Source: Otis tarda (lineage: Eukaryota > Chordata > Aves > Otidiformes > Otididae). From it: a stretch of DNA of 64,000 nt. Below are positions 45,501-52,330 of this stretch, piece after piece (within the stretch, counting starts at the first letter, position 1; each line of letters opens with the position of its first letter). The position numbers were made by a program, and so were the translations under genes. The stretch spans positions 40,727,371 to 40,791,370 of the forward strand of contig CM048557.1 in the NCBI GenBank assembly GCA_026413225.1, in the 5' to 3' direction. Below the pieces are notes generated by a model that saw nothing but the letters and a program-made list of their open reading frames with translations, did no database searches and was not told where the DNA came from.

Positions 45501-47268
45501 TCTTTAATAAGTAAGCTTTACCTAATTAATGTGGGAAAATGCAAAATAGTTTAACAGTGACACAGATTTCTCAAGCCTATGCTTGAACTTTGAGGAACCA
45601 TGGATTATTAGTCTAACACTGGACATAAACTCAGTCTGAAACTATGTATTACTGAAATTAATTTTCACTTCCAGAATGCTAACATAGCCCTTTGGTAGCC
45701 TTACCATCAAGCGAATACTATTAAACTGCAAACTAGGTTTCTCACACATCTGATTTAAATCCACATAACATTTTGTTTCAGAATCCCTTTACAACAAAAG
45801 TGCTGTTTTTATCATCATCATCATCATATGGAAATGCATTACAGAGTGACGTTTTCAGGCTCTAACACAGCAGAAGCAGTACACATGTTGTTACTATTCT
45901 TAGCGCAGTGCCCAGTTATTTCAGGGGTAGGGTTAAGTAAGGTTGTTAGCTTCCCCCAGCCGTTCAACGTCAGAGAACTTTGCATTCTGGTGAGTTTAGA
46001 TGCATAAAATGCCACATTTTTTCCCTGTTTCTTTTTGTCTGCTCTCTCGTTTTTCACTTCAATTTAATTACAGGTTTTTTATCTCTGGTGGAACAACTAT
46101 TCTTTTTTCAGCCGCAAGTGTAAGATTCAACAAAATCAAGATTATTTTTTTTAATACAATTACTTTAAGCCACTTCTGCTACTCTGATAAACACTTGATT
46201 TCTTCCTGTCTTTTGATTTTTTTAGGGTAAACAAGGCAAACATGTCCTGTATGGCTGCAGTGAACTTTTTAATGCTACACAGTTTATAAAACAGGTAGGT
46301 ACCTTTGATGACCTCTGTAATATTTATTACTTCTGTAACTGTGTGTTGACTTATTTACCTTTACATCTCCATGGATTTTTACAAAAAGACAAACTAATAT
46401 GTGAAAAAATTAATACATGTTCTTGTTATCTATTTTCACTTGATTGAAATGGGGGGTTGGAGTCATTATTTTAAATTAACTTTTGAAGACCTGTATTGTC
46501 AATGTGAGTTCACAGATAATGCAGGTGGACAAGTTCATAATAATTGCCTTAACATAAATCCTAAAGGAAAACATGGTTCAGTTCTTGATACTTCCACAAA
46601 TAGCATGTCTTTCCAGGCTATTGTAGCTACTTTTACAAGTTAAAAAACTGCTATTCAACTGTGATCTTTAAACCTTTGTCCTAAATTTTGTTATTTATAA
46701 ATACTGGCCTAGTGGGAGCTTGATGTTGTCCATACCTATACTAAAATCAATTTTTTAGTGCTGTGAAAAACGTAATCACCATTACTTCTCTATGCTTGGT
46801 TCCAATACAGATGCAAAATAAAAGTTATTCATAGTCGTCAGCAAATAGCAGCCCTCCAGTAGCTATCACCTTCTGTCCTACGAAGATGAGAATAAATTGT
46901 TATTCAAAACTGCATTTTAAAGGACTAATTAATTCTTGTTGCACTTGAAGGAGACAAATGGTACTTAACAGCTTATAACTCTTTGGTTGGCTTAATTAAC
47001 TTTTTTGTTGACTTGACTGTGTACGGTGCACCTTTACCTCTGAGATTTATTCAGATCTTAAGATTTGAAGCTCAGAACCTCTCCTGTGTTGGTATGCATT
47101 AAATATTCTATTAACAGCATACTTCCGATTGTAAGAGACAAACAAAACTCACAGGACAGAAATATTTACTGTATAAACTGGCTATTAGTTTAATTGAAAG
47201 AATAAGATTAGTAACCTAATGCTTTTCTGTCTCTTCACATTTAGCTGTCCCAACTTGGCCAGAAATAA
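471..47268 (+). CDS. SCFD1: SCFD1 (SLY1), Sec1 family domain-containing protein 1; 3' part, 21 exons, partial at 5' end
   Basis: Sec1/Munc18-family protein. The known role of SLY1 is to bind syntaxin-5 and promote SNARE assembly in ER-Golgi and intra-Golgi vesicle fusion, acting in the cytosol and on Golgi membranes. The 21 exons (listed one by one) join in phase to 538 codons plus stop. The product matches human residues 105-642, so its length agrees with the 642-residue family norm. Residues 1-104, which hold most of the syntaxin N-peptide pocket, lie left of the window. Landmarks are the SM signature [19 protein letters not shown] (about 255-273), a lysine-rich insert KKKNKK (about 311-316), a helical segment around [19 protein letters not shown], and the C-terminal nucleotide-fold-like strand [11 protein letters not shown]. 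There is no signal peptide or membrane segment. Every intron is GT-AG. Introns without their own entry show only AT-rich unique sequence. Exon numbers w1-w21 are local. Confidence 0.98.
1815..1902 (+). CDS. SCFD1: SCFD1 exon w2 (residues 146-174 plus 1 nt)
   Basis: Reads [19 protein letters not shown]... and ends ...ELVSYR with one leftover base. The acceptor is gatttctag and the donor gtaagc. The residues are the same as I remember them in mammals. This is domain 2 of the SM fold. Confidence 0.97.
2148..2744 (+). mobile_element. Solo LTR, avian ERVL-type endogenous retrovirus fossil
   Basis: About 597 bp in the intron between w2 and w3. It starts TGTCC and ends near GACA. Its body carries phrases of the well-known avian LTR ('ttttggatttagtatgagaa', 'gttgttgctaagtagtgctt', 'gacccaaactggccaaagg'). 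The flanking 5-mers ctatt (2143-2147) and ctgtt (2745-2749) agree at 4 of 5 bases, which fits the 5-bp target duplication of ERVL elements. No internal viral region adjoins it, so it is a solo LTR fossil. Sense orientation relative to SCFD1. Confidence 0.85.
3282..3300 (+). repeat. T19 homopolymer
   Basis: Nineteen T in the intron between w2 and w3. No element boundary is seen next to it. Confidence 0.9.
4593..4621. repeat. Perfect 11-bp inverted repeat, 7-base loop
   Basis: aacaaattaac and gttaatttgtt around the loop aaaaaag, in the intron between w2 and w3. The arms are too short and AT-rich for a typical microRNA precursor. Confidence 0.8.
4956..5015 (+). repeat. Possible decayed CR1 3' tail
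   Basis: 'aggactgactagataatccc' followed by 'tcaggctccctctggttctg' resembles the end of CR1 (ggactagatgatctctgaggtccctt...ttctatg), with many changes. An old copy or a chance likeness. Confidence 0.35.
6645..6734 (+). CDS. SCFD1: SCFD1 exon w3 (residues 175-204 plus 1 nt)
   Basis: Reads (A)[19 protein letters not shown]... and ends ...CFFVTLG. The acceptor is ctgttttag and the donor gtaagt. A 4.7-kb intron with a solo LTR separates it from w2. Confidence 0.97.
7935..7990 (+). CDS. SCFD1: SCFD1 exon w4 (residues 205-223)
   Basis: Reads (G)[18 protein letters not shown], 56 nt. The acceptor is tttattag and the donor gtaaga. An AUG falls inside the exon (residue 220) and lies in frame with a short read-through ORF into the intron. 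That ORF is not a separate gene. Confidence 0.96.
8976..9061 (+). CDS. SCFD1: SCFD1 exon w5 (residues 224-251 plus 2 nt)
   Basis: Reads [18 protein letters not shown]... and ends ...TLGAGQF. The acceptor has a strong pyrimidine tract ending cccctcag; the donor is gtatgg. Confidence 0.97.
10845..10944 (+). CDS. SCFD1: SCFD1 exon w6 (residues 252-285), SM core motif
   Basis: Carries the most recognisable Sec1/Munc18 stretch, [20 protein letters not shown] followed by [13 protein letters not shown]. The acceptor is cttttcag and the donor gtaaga. This segment starts domain 3, which contacts the SNARE bundle in the family. Confidence 0.98.
14330..14469 (+). CDS. SCFD1: SCFD1 exon w7 (residues 286-331 plus 2 nt)
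   Basis: Reads [20 protein letters not shown]... then a lysine-rich stretch [20 protein letters not shown]. It is the longest exon seen here (140 nt). The acceptor is cttttttag and the donor gtaagc. The segment before the lysines ([10 protein letters not shown]) is where the bird sequence differs most from the human one I remember. Confidence 0.97.
14855..14945 (+). CDS. SCFD1: SCFD1 exon w8 (residues 332-362)
   Basis: Reads (S)[19 protein letters not shown]... and ends ...VKRLKSIM, a charged helical stretch. The acceptor is gcattag and the donor gtaagt. The preceding intron is only 385 bp. Confidence 0.97.
15273..15346 (+). CDS. SCFD1: SCFD1 exon w9 (residues 363-386 plus 2 nt)
   Basis: Reads [20 protein letters not shown] and ends ...TSAV. 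The acceptor is caaaacccag, a poor pyrimidine tract; the donor is a strong gtaagt. Confidence 0.96.
17472..17524 (+). repeat. Short CR1 3' tail fragment
   Basis: 'aacctttaaaggtcccttcc' followed by 'aacccaaactgtcctatggt' and 'tctgt' is the CR1 terminal segment. Only about 50 bp remain. It lies 84 bp before exon w10. Confidence 0.7.
17608..17689 (+). CDS. SCFD1: SCFD1 exon w10 (residues 387-414)
   Basis: Reads (S)[19 protein letters not shown]... and ends ...LEHIK, the helical part of domain 3 conserved across SM proteins. The acceptor is atctcttcag and the donor gtatga. Confidence 0.97.
22619..22963 (-). mobile_element. CR1 LINE 3' end, 5'-truncated, inverted
   Basis: About 345 bp on the minus strand. 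On the + strand it begins with 'tagaatcatagaat' (reverse of the CR1 terminal repeat), then 'ggaagggaccttcaaaggtc', 'tctagtccaac', 'agcctggccttgaacg' and 'cttgtcctgtcacaa'. It is 5'-truncated near 22,963, as usual for CR1. It lies in the intron between w10 and w11. The open frame over it is repeat-derived, not a gene. Confidence 0.95.
23701..23744 (+). repeat. 44-base polypyrimidine tract ending in CAG
   Basis: An almost pure T/C run ending tttcccag in the longest SCFD1 intron, 855 bp before exon w11. It looks like a stronger 3' splice site than the true w11 acceptor, but no matching exon or donor is evident after it. Confidence 0.8.
24599..24695 (+). CDS. SCFD1: SCFD1 exon w11 (residues 415-446 plus 1 nt)
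   Basis: Reads [20 protein letters not shown] and ends ...LLDMISDPD. The donor is gtgagt. The acceptor, ctcttaaacag, has a broken pyrimidine tract and follows the longest intron of the window (6.9 kb). Confidence 0.96.
28181..28471 (-). CDS. Unidentified antisense ORF, 96 codons, inside the SCFD1 intron before w12
   Basis: Minus-strand frame [20 protein letters not shown]... through ...[20 protein letters not shown] and ending KEETKEKS-stop. Its composition looks more protein-like than other intronic frames: mixed hydrophobic and charged residues, Trp and Cys, and a charged tail. A possible splice acceptor (tatattcag) stands before the second Met, so it might be a terminal exon or a retrocopy remnant rather than a complete gene. 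There is no obvious AATAAA just after the stop. I do not recognise the family, and it may be chance. Confidence 0.2.
   Translation of the reverse strand: MYIQMFRYDDDCYLEPWPCSVYKMVERYSAILLKDGLDWLTVSESLLTLPPFAYSEYYPSNNILNKLCSGITSYFIRGLQALAESKSIKEETKEKS
28560..28630 (+). CDS. SCFD1: SCFD1 exon w12 (residues 447-470)
   Basis: Reads (A)[20 protein letters not shown] and ends ...PSE. The acceptor is tcactgcag after a T/G-rich tract; the donor is gtatgt. It is the conserved '[13 protein letters not shown]' helix of SM domain 3. Confidence 0.97.
29141..29181. repeat. AT-only palindrome, 19-bp arms, 3-base loop
   Basis: Arms 29,141-29,159 and 29,163-29,181 are complementary with one mismatch around an AAA loop. 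It sits in a 160-bp almost pure A/T stretch (29,120-29,280) in the intron between w12 and w13. Confidence 0.8.
29719..29798 (+). CDS. SCFD1: SCFD1 exon w13 (residues 471-496 plus 2 nt)
   Basis: Reads [20 protein letters not shown] and ends ...SYIKQW plus two bases of a lysine codon finished in w14. The acceptor is atttcag and the donor gtaagt. Confidence 0.97.
30362..30424 (+). CDS. SCFD1: SCFD1 exon w14 (residues 497-517 plus 2 nt)
   Basis: Reads (K)[20 protein letters not shown]. The acceptor is gctgtcacag and the donor gtatgc. This begins the SLY1-specific loop region between the helical domain and the C-terminal fold. Confidence 0.96.
31381..31961 (+). mobile_element. Solo LTR, avian ERVL-type fossil, different subfamily from the 2,148 copy
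   Basis: About 581 bp in the intron between w14 and w15. It begins TGTCCTGGTTTCAGCTGGGG and ends with CACAACA. It shares the same layout as the first LTR ('ttagttgttgctaa', 'tgatcactgctcagga', 'ggagttaaatcac') but differs enough to be another subfamily or an older copy. The flanks gtccc and gtccg match at 4 of 5 bases, again an ERVL-like 5-bp duplication. No internal region is present. Sense orientation, ending 97 bp before exon w15. Confidence 0.88.
32059..32134 (+). CDS. SCFD1: SCFD1 exon w15 (residues 518-543)
   Basis: Reads (G)[19 protein letters not shown]... and ends ...LVLKQQ. The acceptor is gttttacag and the donor gtaagt. It starts 97 bp after the 3' end of a solo LTR. Confidence 0.97.
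34373..34426 (+). CDS. SCFD1: SCFD1 exon w16 (residues 544-561)
   Basis: Reads [18 protein letters not shown], exactly 18 codons, phase 0 at both ends. Skipping it would keep the frame. The acceptor is gttttacag and the donor gtgagt. Confidence 0.97.
38035..38087 (+). CDS. SCFD1: SCFD1 exon w17 (residues 562-578 plus 2 nt)
   Basis: Reads [17 protein letters not shown]. The acceptor is tttttaatag and the donor gtgagt. Confidence 0.97.
38277..38293 (+). repeat. A17 homopolymer
   Basis: Seventeen A in the intron between w17 and w18. No signal or duplication suggesting a retroposon tail was found. Confidence 0.85.
40748..40781 (+). CDS. SCFD1: SCFD1 exon w18 (residues 579-590), 34-nt small exon
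   Basis: Reads (S)[11 protein letters not shown]. It is the second shortest coding exon here and can be placed only by homology. The acceptor is ctttttacag and the donor gtaagt. Confidence 0.95.
41085..41095 (+). repeat. C11 homopolymer
   Basis: An isolated C-run in the intron between w18 and w19, unusual in this AT-rich sequence and prone to length errors in sequencing. Confidence 0.85.
42051..42116 (+). CDS. SCFD1: SCFD1 exon w19 (residues 591-612)
   Basis: Reads [20 protein letters not shown] and ends IK. It holds the glycine-rich strand-turn typical of the SM C-terminus. Phase 0 at both ends. The acceptor is gccttttag and the donor gtaagt. Confidence 0.97.
44923..44942 (+). repeat. T20 homopolymer
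   Basis: Twenty T in the intron between w19 and w20, preceded by 'gaggttctaggg'. No flanking element is recognised. Confidence 0.85.
45813..45827 (+). repeat. (ATC)5 short microsatellite
   Basis: Five ATC units in the intron between w19 and w20. Confidence 0.7.
46226..46294 (+). CDS. SCFD1: SCFD1 exon w20 (residues 613-635)
   Basis: Reads [20 protein letters not shown] and ends IKQ. Phase 0 at both ends. The acceptor is gatttttttag and the donor gtaggt. It follows a 4.1-kb intron. Confidence 0.97.
47245..47268 (+). CDS. SCFD1: SCFD1 exon w21, last coding exon (residues 636-642, stop)
   Basis: Reads LSQLGQK then TAA. Only 24 nt of the terminal exon are coding. The acceptor is cacatttag. The C-terminus LSQLGQK is the same as in mammals, which fixes the gene's end. 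Confidence 0.96.
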   Translation: MSQLGQK

Positions 47269-47460
47269 GAATGGAACACCATTACCTGGGTGGCAACGTG
47301 ACCACAGAGAATTGTTACAACATTCAGATATCTTCATATCTATAATTTTGTCATTATATTAAAATTACAACCCATTTCATTAATATGGTAACTTTTTAAA
47401 AAAGTTTGTAATTAATACGGTGTATATCAACATTTCTGAAATAAACCTTAAAACCTGCTA
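47269..47460 (+). other. SCFD1: SCFD1 3' untranslated region (short form)
   Basis: About 190 bases from the stop codon to the likely cleavage site. The AU-rich 3' UTR runs directly into a polyadenylation signal. Longer forms ending further right cannot be excluded from sequence alone. Confidence 0.75.
47440..47445 (+). terminator. SCFD1: Polyadenylation signal AATAAA of SCFD1
   Basis: A canonical AATAAA lies 172 bases after the stop codon. A GU/G-rich element (ttttggtggggg) follows about 20 bases later at 47,463-47,474, the expected downstream element. Cleavage is therefore expected near 47,455-47,462. Confidence 0.8.
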
Positions 47461-50028
47461 TATTTTTGGTGGGGGTCACTTTCACATTATTACAATCTAA
47501 GTGCAGTATTAGCTGAGGTGTATGATGGAGATGGCTGAAAAGTGTAGCATTTTAAGGTCTTATGTATAGCTTCTGTTACAGGAAACAAAGCAATAGCTTG
47601 AAGAAGAGGTCATGTCTGTCTTTAGATGTGTTCTTCTTGAAAACCAGACTGTATTTATTTAACAAAATTAAAAGGACAAAACTGCCTTTTAGGACCACAG
47701 ACAAACAGCCTTAGTGCAAGAGAACTACTACTTCTAGTTCTCACCCTTTTATTTTACCAAAGTCATTATACTTGTACTTAGATTTGTGCAGTCTTTACTT
47801 GATGGTCCAAAGATGTACTTGAAGATACCTTCAGTACAAGTTTCTGGTACAGTAATTTAGCTTTTCTCTTAAGGTTAAGAGAAAATTGCTTGCCATCACA
47901 GTTTCAAACTGTAAAACTTCAATAATTTTGTTCTGCAGTTTTTATTGTCACTGCTTTGACTATTATGTTTGGGAAGAAACCAAGTCATACTCACAGAGCA
48001 GCTCTTAACTGTTTTATAAGTATGTATTTAAAATACAGTTTTTAACATTTGTGTTAGGTAAGGATGGTTTAGTAGTTTAAAGAATCTCATGATATAATTA
48101 AGTTTTGACAATACTGATAGCTTGGAGAGTGTACTGATAGCTTGGAGAGAGAAGGTAACAAAATTTCTTTATTGATGAAGATCTCTGCCTCTAGAATGTC
48201 CTATCTGGAAACAGCACTGCTACTGGTGAAGCAATGGCTTCAAAATGACACCTAACATACTCCAAGAGTGAAAACACTTGCCATGTGTTTATTAACAAAC
48301 TGAGATCATAAGAATTACGGGCTTACTGTAAATTTTTTAGCAGTGTTCTTTGCACTGTTCTTTAATGTTGAATGTTAATTTTGCTCTAAAAGTAATACTT
48401 TTTTCCCTGGCTAGATTTTTTCAAAACATCTATATGAGAAATGCAGTTGATCTATTCCTTAAAAGCATCACTATAAAAATATGCGTCATCTAGACCATGT
48501 TATCAAAAAGTAATACTGTTATTTAATTATCTCAGCTGAGTATTGTAAAGCTACTCCACACTACTACTATAAACTTCTAACTTTGCCAAGTCAATAAATA
48601 CATTTATTGTGGTGTTAATTGTAGTAGTTGTATGTGAGCACTCCGTAGTTCAGTCAGTAAGGGCTCACTGTGTCAAGTGCAGTTTATTATTTTGATTCCC
48701 AGTATATACTACATTTTTTAGCAAAAACAAGGTCAAAGTGCATTTGGAAAAGAAAATGACATTTAAGGTGTTTATTGCTTCCTGGGGGATTTTGTTCCAG
48801 GAGTTTGAAATAATCCGTCCCCAAGAAAGCTGTGCTTCCTATGCAAAGACGTTCAGCCTTGCAGCTGACAACCAGCTTCTGAAAAATCTGCTGGCTGCTT
48901 TTTGACCCTGTTCATTTGAACAGGAACACTCCTCAGTCACAGCTTATAGAATTTGCAGTTTCAATAAGCTGTGTAAAGATACCAGAAATTTGGTAGCTGT
49001 GTTCAAAAACTTAATTTGCAGTCTGTACACTGCCTGTGGATACAGGTTTCATTTGTGCAGCACTTATCTTTTCACTTAAATGATATAGTCTAAAGTGGAA
49101 TTGCTTAATGGTTAGGCCAGTGCATTGTCTAGAGCAATCCTAAGAGTAAGAGGTCTATAAGTAGGTACATAGGAACTAACTATCACAACTAAGTTCTTCA
49201 GATCTGACATAAAAGGTGTTGAGCTGTAACAACCTCCTGTCCCTTGTTTACTGACAGTCAGTGGAGACCTACGCGCTGTCTTTGCTTGGATGATTCACTG
49301 GTTGTTACTCATTGCTGAGAGATGGCTCTGGCTCATAGAAAGTCAAGCTTGGTCAGTGTTCTAGTGTTATGGAAAAATTAGCCACAGTGGCAATGGTTTC
49401 TCTAACTTCAGAGATCAGAGAAGATGTTAATAATTTTCTTGCAGTGAATCAGTAGATTATTTGACCCACTTCTGTTTTGTTTGGAAATGGTTTAGTGACC
49501 GTACTCTGTGTAGAAATCTGTCATTTTCAGCAACATTCAAATATATTCTGCTCCTTAATGTAGTCACGTCACGAGTTACGCATGCCCTCCTTGAAAGGCA
49601 TCCACAAAATCTGCGTATTTAATCAAACCAATGCATCATAATTTTCTTTCTAACATTATAAACCCTTAGGTAGTTCAACTGTCACAAGAATTTGAAATTC
49701 TAATACAAACTTTGTAGCTTTCCCCGTCTGTAAAACAAGCAGGACCAAATTTTACAGTTTTAAAATGTTACATTGAGTTTATCCCAGCTCTCATAATTGC
49801 ATAGGTTGGCTTTCGTAGTTTGGCATCGGAGGAGTGATCTTTATCCTGTGAAACCAGACACATCCCCAAAAGCCTCAGGACTATCAGTCCCGAGTCCTAC
49901 TGCAATCTTCCCATCTCGTGCACATGCATTCCTATTTTAGGCAATCTAAGTGGTAGATCATACGCAAAACGCTTTTAAAGAAAATTACTTTTTAGCACCA
50001 CAGCATGGACATGCGATGTAACTATATT
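47461..50028. other. Intergenic sequence after SCFD1
   Basis: AT-rich unique sequence. Besides the 20-bp tandem duplication I see no exon, RNA gene or recognised repeat. It may include extended 3' UTR of SCFD1 if distal polyadenylation is used. Confidence 0.6.
48112..48149 (+). repeat. 20-bp tandem duplication
   Basis: 'tactgatagcttggagag' at 48,112-48,129 recurs at 48,132-48,149 with a 20-bp period, about 0.65 kb after the SCFD1 poly(A) site. Confidence 0.9.
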
Positions 50029-50453
50029 GGGGTCTGGAGCACAAGTCTTATGAGGAGCAGCTGAGAGAGTTGGGATTGTTTAGTCTGGAGAAGAGGAGGC
50101 TCAGGGGAGACCTCATTGCACTCTATAGCTTCCTGAAGGCAGGTTGTGATGAACAGGGGTTTGGCCTCTTCTTCCAGGCAACAAGCAGGACCCGAGGAAA
50201 TGGCCACAAGTTGTACCAAAGGAGGTTTAGATTGGACGTGAGGAAAAACTTTTTCTCTCAAAGAGTGGTCAGGCACTGGAATGGCCTGCCCAGGGAGGTG
50301 GTGGAGTCGCCGTCCCTGGCAGTGTTCAAGAGGCAGCTTGATGAGAAGCTACAAGATATGGTTTAGTAGCTGTGACAGCAATGGTAGTGGGAAGACGGTT
50401 GGACTAGATGATCTTATAGGTCCCATCCAACCATGTGATTCTATGATTCTATT
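50029..50453 (+). mobile_element. CR1 LINE 3' end with the tail of ORF2
   Basis: About 425 bp. The frame at 50,070-50,366 reads [20 protein letters not shown], later [20 protein letters not shown] and [13 protein letters not shown]. This is the conserved C-terminal segment of CR1 ORF2 (reverse transcriptase protein), in one unbroken stretch. The 3' UTR follows with 'ggttggactagatgatctta' and the terminal 'gattctatgattctat'. It is 5'-truncated just before 50,029. The intact tail suggests a fairly recent copy; the protein itself is only a fragment. Confidence 0.95.
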
Positions 50454-52002
50454 TACTGCTCTGAAGTCTTACTTGTATTATGTATGTATCATGAAAATAA
50501 ATGGATGAAAATTAACCTAGATGAAAGCGAAGTGCCAGAGAGATGTGTAGCTTCCCTTAACAAGAATTGGTGTGGATTCTTTCCATAGATGCTGGGAGGT
50601 TTTGTTTTGGATTTAGCAGTCATGATCTGATATGAATACAATTCTCTGTAGTGTCTCCTATAGCTAAAACCATTCCCCCATTTTTTTCCCTCCTGCAAAT
50701 AAATGTATATTTCCCTCTACATATAGACCTTCAAATGTTTTGAAATCATACTGAAGAGTTAGTTTTAACTAATTATGAGATTACTTTTCATACTTTTTGC
50801 TTCATTTTGGGGAATAAAATTACACAGGTCAGCTCAAATATTTTTTTCTTGTGGTGGCCTTAACTGAGCTGTTTAATTTATTCCCTGAAATGAACTGGGA
50901 CCGTTTGTACAGTCAGCTACAATGGCAAAGCTTTGTTGGTTCTTAACTGCATCTCAAACAAGGAGAATAATTGCAACACCTTTTATAAGGTACCAAATTT
51001 GGCACCTTATATATGAACAATATCATGAGCTCTGCTCTGAAATGTTTATTACAACGCAAGCAGAGCATTCATTTGATTTAAAAATAGAATCCAAGCATTC
51101 CCTCTGATATATGCCTCTCAAAATACTTGTAAAACCATAAATTGACACATACAGTTTTTATCTGTTTCAAATGCAAATAACTATGTTTATACATTTTTTT
51201 ATAGACCACAAATATGCACCGTATTAAATAATGGAATAAGGGCAATGTTTTCTTATGTCTGTAAATCCCACGATTGTTGTCTTCCTACTTGGTTTGTTCA
51301 TTCTTTTATGTATCTGTGTTTTCTGTTACGTGTCCATTACAAAAGCTCAGGTCACAAAACTCCATAGGGGAGAGATACCAGCCAAAGATGGTGGACTGCA
51401 ACACAAAATGATTCACAGGCAAGCACACAATTTTTTTGTGTAGAGCTTGGATATTAGCTTTGCTAATTGTTGTAGTGCCAGTTCTGCTACCGCTGAAATA
51501 AACTCTCTCTTTTTATATGTGAATGAAGTGAAACAATGCTGGTGCAATATTTTCTTCAGCTTCCCTTACCAGTATGTGCCAGTCCTCTAGGAGGATCTCT
51601 TTTGTTTCATTTTCCTGGGGTTGTTGACAGCTAAACTTCTGAGCTCCAGCTGGGATGTGAATTCACCCTTGAGCTAGAACACCAATCCATTTTGCATAGA
51701 TCCTTAATCAGCCACAGGCCCAGCTCCTTCAGATACAGTTCGAACTGGTAACTCAAGGAAAGGTACCTGCTCGTAACCATCGGAGTCTGTCCAGCTGCAG
51801 TACTGAGGAGATGGTTTTTCTTCCTAGTGAAAAAAGCTTTGGCTAGCCAGCCTTGCCTCACCGTAACCACGCTCTGATGAGTTCTTTGAAAGCAAACAAC
51901 ATGAAGATAAGCTGTACTATGCAGGGAAGATAACTATATAAATCTACTTTCTGTGGTTTTTATACCTCCATCAGTCTGGAAGTCACCTTTATCATGTGAG
52001 GG
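50454..52002. other. Intergenic sequence
   Basis: No gene is seen. It contains a 28-bp imperfect palindrome at 50,984-51,011. The short open frames here have no recognisable content. Confidence 0.6.
50984..51011. repeat. Imperfect palindrome, 13-bp arms
   Basis: tataaggtaccaa and ttggcaccttata with a 2-base centre and one mismatch. It stands alone in intergenic sequence and no longer terminal inverted repeat was found around it. Confidence 0.75.
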
Positions 52003-52035
52003 GTATGGGGTAGTTTGAAGGAGAAGCAAAGTTTG

Positions 52036-52239
52036 AAGGAGCAAAATTAATTGTTTAGTTAATCAGGAATGATCCCTTCCATAACACCTGATGAATAGGT
52101 GTTAAACTTGAATCATGCTTAAAATAAAGCAAAAGTGCTTTGGGGACTAAGACTGGGAATAAAATTATCACTAGACATTGAGCAAACTAAATAGCATTCC
52201 TAAATTTCATTTAAAAATAGGTATTTATCACAATAAAGG
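52036..52239 (+). repeat. Dispersed 204-bp repeat, copy A
   Basis: Starts aaggagcaaaattaattg and ends cacaataaagg. A copy of equal length sits at 61,537-61,740 in the same orientation. I count about 5 differences in 204 positions. It does not look like CR1 or the LTR family seen here. The short direct repeat 'aagg' bounds both copies. Confidence 0.85.
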
Positions 52240-52242
52240 CTG

Positions 52243-52298
52243 ATAAAGCAAAAGTGTTTTGGGGACTAAGACTGGGAATAAAATTATTGCTAGACATT
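52243..52298 (+). repeat. Partial tandem copy of part of repeat A (56 bp)
   Basis: Repeats 52,124-52,179 ('ataaagcaaaagtg.tttgg', 'ggactaagactgggaata', '...ctagacatt') with about 3 differences, four bases after the end of copy A. Copy B at 61.5 kb lacks this extra unit. Confidence 0.8.
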
Positions 52299-52330
52299 AC
52301 TAGACAGTATGTGGTAGTTTGAAGGAAAAG

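Larger units (their letters stand above)
52003..52330 (+). repeat. Composite repeat block flanked by 'gtatg.ggtagtttgaagga' direct repeats
   Basis: 'gtatggggtagtttgaagga' at 52,003-52,022 recurs as 'gtatgtggtagtttgaagga' at 52,307-52,326. They bracket copy A and its partial duplicate. This could be the ends of a small unknown element or the result of a local duplication. Confidence 0.6.

Noticed and set aside
50070-50366. 98-codon ORF as a host gene
   Set aside because: Its protein is the conserved C-terminal end of CR1 ORF2.
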